From contig NZ_JASHJL010000024.1 of NCBI RefSeq assembly GCF_030733205.1, forward strand, positions 1 through 64,000: a stretch of DNA of 64,000 nt, written 5' to 3'. The notes under the pieces are model-generated. The model was not told the DNA's origin, did not search any database, and was given only the letters and a program-made list of their open reading frames with translations. A program made the position numbers and the translations under genes. Of this stretch, positions 16,872 through 25,647 are shown in pieces. The first letter of the stretch is position 1. Each line of letters starts with the position of its first letter. The stretch is from Mameliella sp. MMSF_3455 (GTDB lineage Bacteria > Pseudomonadota > Alphaproteobacteria > Rhodobacterales > Rhodobacteraceae).

Positions 16872-17728
16872 ACAAAGCCCGAGGCCGAGTAGATCGCCAG
16901 AGCGGTCCAGATCAGGCCAAAGGCGACGAGATGGAACGGGGTCAGCGGCTCTTTGAAGATGACCACGGCGCAGAGGAATTGCAGCGTCGGGTTGAGGTAT
17001 TGCAGCACACCCAGCGTGGTCATGTTGACCCGCTGCGCGGCGGCCGAGAAGAGCACCAGAGGCAGCGCCGTCAACAGGCCGGAAAAGACCAGCAGGCCCG
17101 AGGTATACAGGTCATCGCCAAAAATGGCCTTGTCCTGCAATTCCAGCACCGCCAACCAGCCCAGGGCAAAAGGCGCCAGCAGCAGAACCTCGCCGGTGAC
17201 AGAGACGACGGGACCGGCGGAAAGCCGTTTCTTCACAATGCCGTAGATGCCAAAGGTCGTGGCCAGGATCAGCGCGATCCAGGGCGCGGCGCCCAGTCCC
17301 CAGGTCAGCTGCGCCACCGCCAGCGTGGCCAGCCCCACGGCAACCCATTGCAGCGCCGACAGCCTTTCGCGCAGAACGATCACGCCCAGAAGGACGGCGA
17401 CCAGCGGGAAGGTGTAATAGCCCAGCGAGGTCTCTCGCACCTGCCCGATCTGCACCGAAAAAATGAAGAGGAACCAGTTGGCGGTGATCATCAGCGCCGC
17501 GATGGCGGTGATCAGCGCGGCCCTTGGCCGCCCAACCGCCCCGCGCAGCTCACGCAGGCGTCCCTGCACCGCCAGCAGCCCGGCAAAGACCACCAGCGAC
17601 CAGAAGGTGCGATGCGCCAGGAGTTCCAGCGGCGGGACGTGCAAGAGCAGCTTGTAGTAGATCGGCGAGAGCCCCCAGATCGAACATGCGCCGATCATCA
17701 GGAGGATGCCTTGGGTCTGGGGGGGCAT
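16814..17728 (-). CDS. rarD: RarD-type EamA-family permease
   Basis: A 304-residue integral membrane protein with ten predicted helices in two EamA repeats. It has the RarD opening GILLMIGACSIWGLSPIYYK, LLAHRTFWS and the NWFLFIFSVQ and LGVLQYLNPTLQFL segments that mark this subgroup. RarD was first noted for chloramphenicol sensitivity, but its real substrate in the inner membrane is not settled. Its 3' end overlaps the convergent LOG gene by 58 bases. It shares orientation with the small membrane protein gene upstream, separated by 82 bases. Confidence 0.88.
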   Translation of the reverse strand: MPPQTQGILLMIGACSIWGLSPIYYKLLLHVPPLELLAHRTFWSLVVFAGLLAVQGRLRELRGAVGRPRAALITAIAALMITANWFLFIFSVQIGQVRETSLGYYTFPLVAVLLGVIVLRERLSALQWVAVGLATLAVAQLTWGLGAAPWIALILATTFGIYGIVKKRLSAGPVVSVTGEVLLLAPFALGWLAVLELQDKAIFGDDLYTSGLLVFSGLLTALPLVLFSAAAQRVNMTTLGVLQYLNPTLQFLCAVVIFKEPLTPFHLVAFGLIWTALAIYSASGFVQDRARRKSVMTSSAEPPL

Positions 17729-17810
17729 GATGGTCTCCGGTCAGTGCCCCTGCCCTACAGAGCCGCGCAGGCCACTGCAAGCCGACGCCCCGGTGACGGC
17801 GCGCCCTGCC

Positions 17811-18335
17811 TTAGCCGCCTGCCCCGCCGCGCAGCCAGCGCCGCACCCGCCAGGCCCCGAAAAGCGCCGGGACCAGGGTGATCAGCCCGATGCAGAGGAT
17901 CGTCAGCGGCAGCGCCCAGAGGTGTTCGAACACGGTCAGTTTCACATTGCCCTTGGTATCGGGATTGAACAGGATCTGGTGCCGCGATCCGATCTCGAAC
18001 CCCCAGTTGGCGGAGGATTGTCCCAGGCTGGCCTCGGTCATCTCGCCGTCGCGGAATTCATAGCGGAAGACGGGGCCATAGACCGTTTGGTTGCCCGCCC
18101 AGGGGGTCCAGTCCTCCCACTCGTAGACACGCACGACTTCGCCTATCGTGCGGTCCGCGCGCGAGGTGAAGCTGAGGCTGTCGTAGGCCAGCAGTGCCGC
18201 CGCCGCCAGGAACAGCACCGGCGTGACAAAGATCAGAACCCAGACCCGCCAGGACACCTGCCGTCGCCCATCCGGATGGGTGCGCCACAGAAATTGCTGG
18301 GTCTGGTTCGCCCGAACGATCAGATTGCGCAACAT
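17811..18335 (-). CDS. DUF3592-like two-helix membrane protein
   Basis: A 174-residue protein with hydrophobic helices at about 27-52 and 136-160. Between them is a soluble beta-rich stretch containing GEVVRVYEWEDW, GPVFRYEFRDGEM and GSRHQILFNPDTKGN, the pattern of the DUF3592 family. The start at 18335 (MLRNLIVRANQ) has AGGGGG upstream; the longer frame to 18452 has no support. Such proteins are common and uncharacterised; no function is assigned. Confidence 0.65.
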   Translation of the reverse strand: MLRNLIVRANQTQQFLWRTHPDGRRQVSWRVWVLIFVTPVLFLAAAALLAYDSLSFTSRADRTIGEVVRVYEWEDWTPWAGNQTVYGPVFRYEFRDGEMTEASLGQSSANWGFEIGSRHQILFNPDTKGNVKLTVFEHLWALPLTILCIGLITLVPALFGAWRVRRWLRGGAGG

Positions 18336-18536
18336 CCTGCGCCCCCTGTCCGACCGGACGATGCCGGATTGCGCTGCGGATGAGCCACGCCAGCCCCGGG
18401 TGTACGCATGGTTGGAAAGACCTTTCCGGAATGCGGCTGAGGGCCCGCACACTTCCGCGCGCCCATGACAAAGATACCCGCATCATAGGATCTCGTGACG
18501 CGTTTGGGAATCGTGGGAATGCCCCGGCCACCAAAC

Positions 18537-18569
18537 GAAAAACGCCCCCGCAGCAACCTGCGAGGGCGT
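18537..18569 (-). terminator. Intrinsic terminator of sodB (possibly bidirectional)
   Basis: Read on the minus strand, ACGCCCTCGCAG pairs with CTGCGGGGGCGT (12-bp stem, one G-T pair, loop GTTG), followed by TTTTTCG. It lies about 40 bases beyond the sodB stop. The plus strand also has CTTTTCC after the stem, so it may act from both sides. Confidence 0.8.
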
Positions 18570-18608
18570 CTTTTCCAATCGGCGGGACGCGGCGCCCCGC
18601 GATCCGGT

Positions 18609-19208
18609 TCACATGCGCGAGGCCACGTTTTCCCAGTTGACCAAGTTGTCGAGGAAGTTGGTCAGGTAGGCCGGACGCTTGTTGCGGAAGTCGATGTAGT
18701 AGGAGTGCTCCCACACGTCGCAGCCCAGCAGCGCGGTCTGGCCAAAGCACAGCGGGTTCACGCCGTTCTCGGTCTTGGTGACCTTCAGGCCGCCGTCGGT
18801 GTCCTTGACCAGCCAGCACCAGCCCGAGCCGAACTGGCCCGCACCTGCGGCGGAGAACTGCGACTTGAATTCGTCGACGGTGCCGAAGCTGTCCTTGATC
18901 GCGGCTTCAAGCTCGGACGGCATGGCGTTCGGGCCGGGGCCCATCATTTCCCAGAACTGCATGTGGTTCCAGTGCTGCGAGGCATTGTTGAAGATGCCGG
19001 ACTGTGCCACCGCGCCCGCGTCATAGGTGCCCTTGACGATCTCTTCGAGGCTCTTGCCTTCCCACTCGGTGCCGGCAATCAGCTTGTTGCCGTTGTCGAC
19101 ATAGGCCTTGTGGTGGATGTCGTGGTGGTATTCCAGCGTCTCCTGGCTCATGCCCTGGCTGGCCAGAGCGTCGTGCGCATAGGGAAGATCGGGAAGTTCG
19201 AAAGACAT
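18609..19208 (-). CDS. sodB: Superoxide dismutase, Fe (or cambialistic Fe/Mn) type
   Basis: A 199-residue protein with all four metal ligands in their usual settings: His in YHHDIHHKAYVDN, His in NNASQHWNHMQFW, and Asp and His in GCDVWEHSYYIDF. The Gln of NNASQHWNH is at the position typical of iron enzymes. It converts superoxide to hydrogen peroxide and oxygen in the cytoplasm. It is a single gene with its own terminator at 18537-18569. Confidence 0.95.
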   Translation of the reverse strand: MSFELPDLPYAHDALASQGMSQETLEYHHDIHHKAYVDNGNKLIAGTEWEGKSLEEIVKGTYDAGAVAQSGIFNNASQHWNHMQFWEMMGPGPNAMPSELEAAIKDSFGTVDEFKSQFSAAGAGQFGSGWCWLVKDTDGGLKVTKTENGVNPLCFGQTALLGCDVWEHSYYIDFRNKRPAYLTNFLDNLVNWENVASRM

Positions 19209-19301
19209 GGTTCACCCCTTCGTGATGTGGCGGTTCATTGCCCCAATAGGTGTCCCCCTTCCCGCCGAAGGTCAACCCTGCCTCGTCGCCCAAAGGTGAC
19301 T

Positions 19302-19718
19302 TCAAGGCGAAAGTTTTGTCGGCAAGCAATTCCCCGCCCTGTTGAAAAGTCTATCCTTGCCACGGGTTTGCGCCGTCACGTTGACCCTTCCGCTGGCTTT
19401 GAGGAAGGTCGCGCGATAATCCAGCAGCACCCGGCGGTTTCCGGAAGAGCGCACCTCCAGCTCCCACGAGACGGTCACCCGTGAGCGGTTGTCCCTGACC
19501 AGCCGTCCCTCGACCGGAACGCCGTCGTTGAACACGAGGATCGAGGCGTCAGAGACGACCACCCGGTCGATCGCCCTGTCCAGCGCAATGAAGATCACCG
19601 GCTGGATCCACTGGCGTTCGGACGTGCCGTCGATGCGGCAATGATAAGCCGTCTTTTCCGCCGCTGCGCCTCCGGAGAAGGCGGCCAGGACAAGAGCGGA
19701 CAGGATGAGGCGGCGCAT
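19302..19718 (-). CDS. Small secreted protein of unknown function
   Basis: A 138-residue protein with a clear Sec signal peptide (MRRLILSALVLAAFSGGAAAE), followed by a single beta-rich domain with two cysteines (YHCRIDG and GNCLP), which could form a disulfide in the periplasm. The start at 19718 fits the signal peptide; upstream codons to 19772 are not needed. I do not recognise the family. It is on the same strand as sodB but 93 bases away, so co-transcription is uncertain. Confidence 0.6.
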   Translation of the reverse strand: MRRLILSALVLAAFSGGAAAEKTAYHCRIDGTSERQWIQPVIFIALDRAIDRVVVSDASILVFNDGVPVEGRLVRDNRSRVTVSWELEVRSSGNRRVLLDYRATFLKASGRVNVTAQTRGKDRLFNRAGNCLPTKLSP

Positions 19719-19790
19719 GGCGGCTCCGTTTCGGGGGTGAGCCCTGCCACTATCGGCAGAGCCGTCCGCCAAGGCAACCGCCCTGCCCGG

Positions 19791-20363
19791 TCACCCGGCG
19801 TGAAAGCCTACGAATGCGTCGGGATCGGCGGCGGCGCAGAGCAGTTTGAACATGTAGTCCGCAACCGAGCGAAAGCAGAAGACCTGCGCCGTGGTATCGT
19901 CCACCAGCCAGACGCCCGCCGCCACCTGGGCGAACCGGGTGCGGCGCAACTCGCCCGCCGGCATGGCGTCACGGGCAAAGTCCACAGGCGCCAGCTTGGC
20001 CAGCACGTCGCGCAGCTGTGTGCCACGCAGCCGGAACATGGCCCGCATGTCAGAGACATTCTCGACCAAGGCATGTTGCCCCTGCAGGGCCTCGGCCAAT
20101 TGCGCGCGAGCGCGCGGTGCCTGCCGGTATGGCACCAGCACCAGCAGTTCATCCGGCGACATCCAGAGCACCCCGCTTTCGCCCATGACCTGCGCACCGC
20201 GCACACCGGGCATGGGCAGCCCGGTCAGTTGTGTCACGGCCTCTTGCAGACGCTCGTCCGCCAGGTCGCCGCGCAGGGCGATCATGCCCTGCGGCCCCGC
20301 TTCGCGGACGTCCACCAGCCCCTCATACTGTGCGCCGCCGAGCGGCAGAACCGGGTCAGACAT
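19791..20363 (-). CDS. soxG: Sarcosine oxidase gamma subunit
   Basis: A 190-residue protein typical of the gamma subunit of heterotetrameric sarcosine oxidase, with the aminomethyltransferase-related segments DELLVLVPYRQ, RGTQLRDVLAKLAPVDF and RTRFAQVAAGVWLVDD. The complex oxidatively demethylates sarcosine to glycine, forming 5,10-methylene-THF or formaldehyde and hydrogen peroxide. Its start overlaps the end of soxA by eight bases, so translation is probably coupled. Last gene of the operon. Confidence 0.92.
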   Translation of the reverse strand: MSDPVLPLGGAQYEGLVDVREAGPQGMIALRGDLADERLQEAVTQLTGLPMPGVRGAQVMGESGVLWMSPDELLVLVPYRQAPRARAQLAEALQGQHALVENVSDMRAMFRLRGTQLRDVLAKLAPVDFARDAMPAGELRRTRFAQVAAGVWLVDDTTAQVFCFRSVADYMFKLLCAAADPDAFVGFHAG

Positions 20364-23300
20364 TCTGCTTCTCTCCTTCGGGGTCAAAGAAAACGGGGCT
20401 GACGATCTTCGCCTCGACCACGGTTTCGCCATCGTCCCTGACGAAGGGAATGATCTCTCCCATACGGTCGGGGCCATTGTGGACAAGGCCCATCGCGATC
20501 CCCTTGCCCAGCGTCGGCGAATGGTAGGTCGAGGTCACCCGGCCCTGCGTGTTGCGCTGGCCGTTGGCGTTCCTGCCCGGTGCCGCGGCATAGGCGCCAT
20601 CGGGCAGGACAGAGCCGTCGACGGTTTCCAGCCCCACCAGCTTCCAGCGGTTCGGATCGGCCATGTGGCTGCGCTCCTGCGCGCGTTTGCCGAGGTAATC
20701 TTCTTTCTTCTTCGAGATCGCCCAATGCAGGCCAAGGTCCTGCGGGATCACCGTGCCGTCGGTCTCATCCCCGATCATGATGAACCCCTTCTCGGCCCGC
20801 ATGACGTGCAGCGCCTCGGTGCCATAAGGCGTGATGTTCCATTCCTGCCCGGCCTCGACGACACGATCCCAGAAGGCGCGGCCGAGGTTCGCGGGCACGG
20901 CGATCTCGTAGCTGAGTTCGCCCGAGAAGGAGATCCGGTAGACACGCACCGGGAACCCCGCCAGCGTGCCATCTGCCCAGGCCATGAAGGGCAGCGTGTC
21001 CTTGCTGACATCCATGCCGCCCAGCTTTTCCAGCAGGTTGCGCGCATTTGGGCCGACCACGGCAAGCTGGGCGTATTGCTCGGTCACGTTGGCGGTATAG
21101 ACCTTCCAGTCCCACCATTCGGTCTGCAGCCATTCCTCCATATGGGCATGGATGCGGTCGGCGCCGCCACTGGTGGTGTGGCAAAGGAAGGTCTCCTCGT
21201 CGATCCGCGCCACCACGCCGTCATCGGTCAGGAAACCGTTTTCCGTACACATCAACCCGTAGCGGCAGCGGCCCGGTTTCAGGGTGCTCATCATGTTGGT
21301 GTAGAGCATGTCGAGGAAGCGACCGGCATCCGGCCCCTTGACGATGATCTTGCCAAGGGTCGAGGCGTCCAGCAGGCCAAGGCTGTCGCGGGTGGCCAGC
21401 ACCTCGCGGTGCACCGCCTGGTGCTTGTCCTCACCTTTTTGCGGATAGCAGTAGGGACGGCGCCAGTGTCCGACGGGTTCCCATGCGGCGCCGTGTTTCT
21501 CGTGCCAGTCGTGCATCGGCGTCTTGCGGATCGGCTGAAATATCTCGCCGCGCGCCTCACCGGCAATCGCCCCCATGCTGATCGGCGTATAGGGCGGGCG
21601 GAAGGTGGTGGTGCCCACCTGCGGGATCTCTTCACCCAGAGATGCAGCAAGGGTCGCCAAACCATTGATGCTACTGAGCTTCCCCTGATCCGTCGCCATG
21701 CCCAGGGTGGTATAGCGCTTGGTGTGCTCGACGCTCTCATAGCCCTCGCGGGCGGCCAGTTGCACGTCCGAGACCTTGACGTCGTTCTGGTAGTCCAGCC
21801 AGGACTTCATGCGCAAGTCGTCCCATGCGTTTTCCGGCATCAGCCAGACGGGACGCAGCGGCGCCTCCTCTGCGCTCTCGCCCTTGGGCGGGGCAAAGCG
21901 GCGGGGTTTTCGGCCGGCGGCCTTGCTGGCATTTTTCCCTGCCTTGTCAGCGCCTTCCAGAACATCCCTGAGGTGCATTTCGCCATTGGCACTGCCCGCC
22001 ACGGTGACAAAGGGCCGACCGTCATGGCTGGTCGGTGCGCGCTCGGGATCGGGACGGAAAAAGGCGCGTTCCTCGTCCCAGGTCAGCTTGCCCCCACAAT
22101 GGGACCAGAGGTGCACCACCGGCGACCAGCCGCCGGACATGGCAACGGCATCGCACTTGATTTCCGACAGCATGGCGCCGCCACCCGCCATCGAGCAGAC
22201 CGCCACGCCGGTGACACGTTTGCCGCCCTTGACCTTGGCGATGGCCCGGCCGGTTTCGACGCGGATGCCCAGGGCCCTGGCCTCTTCCATCAGCACACCG
22301 CCCCCCATCTGGCGCGCGTCGATCACCGCCGGCACCTGCACCCCCGCCTGCTTCAGGGCGATGGCGGTGCGATAGGCATCGTCGTTGTTGGTGACGACGA
22401 CGGTCTTCTTGCCTGCGGCGACGCCGAAATTCACCAGGTAGTCGCGCACCGCCGAGGCCAGCATGACCCCGGGAATGTCGTTGCCCGCAAAGCTGAGGGG
22501 CCGCTCGATGGCGCCGGTGGCGGTAATGATCTGTTTCGCGCGGACGCGCCACAGGCGGTGACGCGGGCCTTTCATGAAAGGGGCGTGATCTGTCAGACGC
22601 TCGTAGCCCAGCAGGTAACCGTGGTCATAGACGCCCGCCCCCATGCAACGGGTGCGCAGGGTGACATTTTCCATTCCATCAAGGGCTTCGACGGTTTTCT
22701 TTATCCAGTCCCCGGGGGTCATGCCGTCGATAGCCCCGCCATCGACCGGCGCACGGCCTCCCCAATGGGCCGTCTGCTCCATGACCAGCACCTTGGCGCC
22801 TGTGTCCGCCGCCGCCTTGGCCGCCTGAAGCCCCGCCACGCCGCCGCCGATCACCACCACGTCGACGAAGGCATGGAAGTGTTCGTAGGTGTCGGGGTCG
22901 CGGGTTTCCGGATCCGGCGCACGGCCCAACCCTGCCGACTGGCGGATGAAGGGTTCGTACAGATGCTTCCAGAAGGGCCGCGGGTGGATGAACATCTTGT
23001 AGTAGAAGCCCGCCGTCAGGAAACGGCCGAACAGCCCGTTCAGCGCGCCGATGTCGTAGTCGAGCGAGGGCCAGTGGTTCTGCGAGGTGGCCTGCAACCC
23101 GTTGAACAGTTCCGTCGTGGTGGCGCGCTGGTTGGGTTCGTGCGTGTTGTCCTGCCCGAGGTTCACCAGCGCGTTGGGTTCCTCGGCGCCCGAGGCGACG
23201 ACACCGCGCGGGCGGTGATACTTAAAGCTGCGGCCCACCAGCACCTGGTCATTGGCCAAGAGCGCGGAGGCCAAGGTATCGCCCTCGTGGCCGCGGAAGG

Positions 23301-23376
23301 ACTTGCCATTGAAGCTGAAACGAATGTCGCTGCTGCGATCGATCAGGCGGCCGCCTGTGGCGAGACGGGTGCTCAT
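20356..23376 (-). CDS. soxA: Sarcosine oxidase alpha subunit
   Basis: A 1006-residue protein, full length for the family. Domains in order: an N-terminal small domain (FSFNGKSFRGHEGDTLASALLAN), an NAD-binding dinucleotide fold with VVIGGGVAGLQAAKAA (about 175-190), an internal pyridine-nucleotide reductase region, and a C-terminal folate-binding aminomethyltransferase domain (about 600-1000) including LGLLDASTLGKIIVKGPDA. It transfers the methyl-derived carbon to tetrahydrofolate. Third enzyme gene of the soxBDAG operon. Confidence 0.95.
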   Translation of the reverse strand: MSTRLATGGRLIDRSSDIRFSFNGKSFRGHEGDTLASALLANDQVLVGRSFKYHRPRGVVASGAEEPNALVNLGQDNTHEPNQRATTTELFNGLQATSQNHWPSLDYDIGALNGLFGRFLTAGFYYKMFIHPRPFWKHLYEPFIRQSAGLGRAPDPETRDPDTYEHFHAFVDVVVIGGGVAGLQAAKAAADTGAKVLVMEQTAHWGGRAPVDGGAIDGMTPGDWIKKTVEALDGMENVTLRTRCMGAGVYDHGYLLGYERLTDHAPFMKGPRHRLWRVRAKQIITATGAIERPLSFAGNDIPGVMLASAVRDYLVNFGVAAGKKTVVVTNNDDAYRTAIALKQAGVQVPAVIDARQMGGGVLMEEARALGIRVETGRAIAKVKGGKRVTGVAVCSMAGGGAMLSEIKCDAVAMSGGWSPVVHLWSHCGGKLTWDEERAFFRPDPERAPTSHDGRPFVTVAGSANGEMHLRDVLEGADKAGKNASKAAGRKPRRFAPPKGESAEEAPLRPVWLMPENAWDDLRMKSWLDYQNDVKVSDVQLAAREGYESVEHTKRYTTLGMATDQGKLSSINGLATLAASLGEEIPQVGTTTFRPPYTPISMGAIAGEARGEIFQPIRKTPMHDWHEKHGAAWEPVGHWRRPYCYPQKGEDKHQAVHREVLATRDSLGLLDASTLGKIIVKGPDAGRFLDMLYTNMMSTLKPGRCRYGLMCTENGFLTDDGVVARIDEETFLCHTTSGGADRIHAHMEEWLQTEWWDWKVYTANVTEQYAQLAVVGPNARNLLEKLGGMDVSKDTLPFMAWADGTLAGFPVRVYRISFSGELSYEIAVPANLGRAFWDRVVEAGQEWNITPYGTEALHVMRAEKGFIMIGDETDGTVIPQDLGLHWAISKKKEDYLGKRAQERSHMADPNRWKLVGLETVDGSVLPDGAYAAAPGRNANGQRNTQGRVTSTYHSPTLGKGIAMGLVHNGPDRMGEIIPFVRDDGETVVEAKIVSPVFFDPEGEKQNV

Positions 23377-23437
23377 GTCTCAGGCCTCCACACTGTATTG
23401 GCCGTTGGAAAGCGAGTATTTTCAGAGAGAAGAAACA

Positions 23438-23767
23438 TCAGGACAGTTCTCTCCACGTCCAGCCGGGGCGTTTGGAGGTGATCACGTCGAGGATCCTCTT
23501 CGGCGGTTCCGTGGTCTGGGCGGGATAGGCACCGAAGACCTCCAGGGTCATGGTGCAGCGCGCGGCGTGGAACCACTTGCCGCAGCCGTTGACGTGCCGC
23601 CAGCGTTCGAAATGCACACCCTTGGGGTTTTGCCGCATGAAGAGGTAGGCCTCGAAGTCCTTGTCCGAGGAACCGGGACCGTGCCGCGTCAGATGCGCCT
23701 CGCCGCCCGCGTGCAATTCGGTTTCATCGGCTTGGACGCCGCAATAGGGGCATTGGAAAGTTAGCAA
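23438..23767 (-). CDS. soxD: Sarcosine oxidase delta subunit
   Basis: A 109-residue zinc-binding subunit. It has the N-terminal CPYCG pair (Cys6, Cys9), and HVNGCGKWFHAARCT carries the remaining ligands. It is a structural part of the heterotetramer. It lies 61 bases upstream of soxA and follows the small membrane protein gene at 23885-24127. Confidence 0.93.
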   Translation of the reverse strand: MLTFQCPYCGVQADETELHAGGEAHLTRHGPGSSDKDFEAYLFMRQNPKGVHFERWRHVNGCGKWFHAARCTMTLEVFGAYPAQTTEPPKRILDVITSKRPGWTWRELS

Positions 23768-23884
23768 TGTCCGGTCTCCTCTTGCAGCATAGAGTCGTTG
23801 CGGGATGTGATGCCTGAACAGGCAAAGGGGCCGAAGCGCAGACGCGCCTCGGCCCCCGGAAAAATTAGGGTCCTGATGGACGGA

Positions 23885-24127
23885 TCAGTTGTCGCCGCCC
23901 CCTTTCGGGTCGGCCGCGGGCGCTGCGCCATCTTCGCTTTGCACGGTGATGTTGAGATCTGCGCCGTCGTCACCCGAGGCCGTTGGGACACCGCCCGAGA
24001 AGACGACATAACCCAGAAGGGCCACGACGACGACAAGGATGCCGACGATGAACGCCAGCGCGCTGTTCCCGCCCCGGTCACGGGTCGTGGTTGTGGTTGT
24101 CGTGTTATTATGCGTGGCGTCGGACAT
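23885..24127 (-). CDS. Small Thr-rich single-span membrane protein inside the sarcosine oxidase operon
   Basis: An 80-residue protein. The N-terminus (MSDATHNNTTTTTTTRDRGG) has seven consecutive threonines, one hydrophobic helix follows (ALAFIVGILVVVVALLGYVVF, about 23-44), and the tail is acidic and Gly/Ala-rich. It has a plausible ribosome site (GGAGGC) before the ATG and sits between soxB and soxD in the same orientation, so it should be co-transcribed. It is not one of the four known subunits. Membrane tethering is possible but unproven, and I do not recognise the family. Confidence 0.65.
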   Translation of the reverse strand: MSDATHNNTTTTTTTRDRGGNSALAFIVGILVVVVALLGYVVFSGGVPTASGDDGADLNITVQSEDGAAPAADPKGGGDN

Positions 24128-24233
24128 GGCGAAGCCTCCTTGATTGTCATCTCGTTTCTACGATCTGACCAAAGAACGACCTGCCCCCCCACGGGGTTCC
24201 GCGCGGTTTCAGACATGATCGGTAGCACGCACA

Positions 24234-25478
24234 TCAATGCGCCACCCCTGCCGCCAAGGATTCGTCGATGAATTTCCCCTCGCCGAAACGCCACATGGAG
24301 AACTCCTCGCAGAGCGGCGAGTGGCCCCTGGCCATCAGTTCCGCAAAACCCCAGCCCGAGCCGGGGATCGCCTTGAAGCCGCCCGTGCCCCAGCCGGCGT
24401 TGATGAAACAGCCCTCCAGCGGGGTCTTCGACAGGATTGGGGACCGGTCACCCGTCACATCCACGATCCCGCCCCATTGCCGCAGCATCTTCAGCCGCGA
24501 GACCATAGGGAAGGTTTCGATCAGGGCGCGCACGGTTTCCTCGATGTGGTGAAAGCTGCCACGCTGGGTATAGGCGTTGTACCCGTCGGTGCCCCCGCCG
24601 ATCACCATCTCTCCCTTGTCGGATTGGCTCATGTAGCCGTGCACGGTATTGGCCATGACGACGCAATCCATGATCGGCTTGATCGGCTCTGACACCAGCG
24701 CCTGCAGCGGCACCGATTCCAGCGGCAGCCGGAACCCCGCCATGGCGGCAAGATCCCCGGAATGCCCGGCCACGACGATGCCCAGTTTCTCACACGCGAT
24801 GTCGCCCTTTGTGGTCTGCACGCCGGTCACGCGCCCGCCCTCCTGGCGCACGCCGATGACCTCGCATTTCTGGATGATGTCCATGCCCATCGCGGAACAG
24901 GCACGGGCATAGCCCCAGGCCACGGCGTCATGCCGCGCGGTTCCCGCCCGCTCCTGCCAGAGCGCGCCCAGCACGGGGTAGCGCGGTCCGTCGAGGTTGA
25001 TGATCGGCACGATCTCCTTGACCTCGCGGGGCGTGATGAACCGCGTTTCGACACCCTGCAGCGCATTGGCATGAGCGGTGCGCTGGTAGCCGCGCACCTC
25101 GTGCTCGGTCTGGGCCAGCATCATGACGCCGCGGGGGCTGAACATGACGTTGTAGTTCAGGTCCTGGCTGAGCGTCTCATAGAGCGCGCGCGCCTTTTCG
25201 TAGATCGCGGCAGAGGGATCCTGAAGGTAGTTCGATCGGATGATCGTGGTGTTGCGCCCGGTGTTGCCGCCGCCCAGCCAGCCCTTCTCGATCACCGCGA
25301 CATTGGTGATGCCAAAGTTCTTGCCAAGGTAGTAGGCCGTTGCCAGACCGTGCCCGCCGGCGCCGACGATGACCACGTCGTAGCGGCGCTTGGGCTGGGC
25401 GTTGCGCCAGGCGCGTTCCCAGTTCTTGTGGCCGGAAAGGGCTTCTCTGGCAATGGCAAAGGCAGAATAACGTTTCAT
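24234..25478 (-). CDS. soxB: Sarcosine oxidase beta subunit
   Basis: A 414-residue flavoprotein. The FAD-binding motif VIVGAGGHGLATAYYLGKNFG starts near residue 34, and DAO-family segments follow (NTGRNTTIIRSNYLQDPSA, GVQTTKGDIACEKLGIVVAGHSG, DRSPILSKTPLEGCFINAGWGTGGFKAIPGSG). It carries the site of sarcosine oxidation and a covalent FMN. The start at 25478 (MKRYSAFAIAREALSGHKNW) is the family's usual one. First gene of the operon, divergent from ccmI. Confidence 0.95.
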   Translation of the reverse strand: MKRYSAFAIAREALSGHKNWERAWRNAQPKRRYDVVIVGAGGHGLATAYYLGKNFGITNVAVIEKGWLGGGNTGRNTTIIRSNYLQDPSAAIYEKARALYETLSQDLNYNVMFSPRGVMMLAQTEHEVRGYQRTAHANALQGVETRFITPREVKEIVPIINLDGPRYPVLGALWQERAGTARHDAVAWGYARACSAMGMDIIQKCEVIGVRQEGGRVTGVQTTKGDIACEKLGIVVAGHSGDLAAMAGFRLPLESVPLQALVSEPIKPIMDCVVMANTVHGYMSQSDKGEMVIGGGTDGYNAYTQRGSFHHIEETVRALIETFPMVSRLKMLRQWGGIVDVTGDRSPILSKTPLEGCFINAGWGTGGFKAIPGSGWGFAELMARGHSPLCEEFSMWRFGEGKFIDESLAAGVAH

Positions 25479-25647
25479 GGGCTCGAATCCGGCAAGTCCG
25501 TTCAGCAGCATTTTACCGGAACGACATGGATTCAACGGATGTAACCGTCGCAATAGCATCCGATTGCGACATGGCGCACCATCACGGGCTTTTGCCCTTT
25601 TTTCCGGCCCCGCAGCGTCTTAAGTGGGACAGTAGAAAGGGAGGCCG
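25479..25647. promoter_or_regulatory. Divergent region between soxB and ccmI with nested dyads
   Basis: GTCGCAAT (25547-25554) and ATTGCGAC (25563-25570) form a perfect inverted repeat with an 8-base spacer. Overlapping it, CGGATG (25536-25541) and CATCCG (25557-25562) form a second. They lie 58-92 bases upstream of the soxB start and suggest operator sites for a regulator of sarcosine use. No regulator gene is adjacent. Confidence 0.5.

Noticed and set aside
19891-23481. Plus-strand open frame of 1196 codons
   Set aside because: Antisense to soxG and soxA, both of which are clear full-length enzymes; no domain is seen in the shadow.
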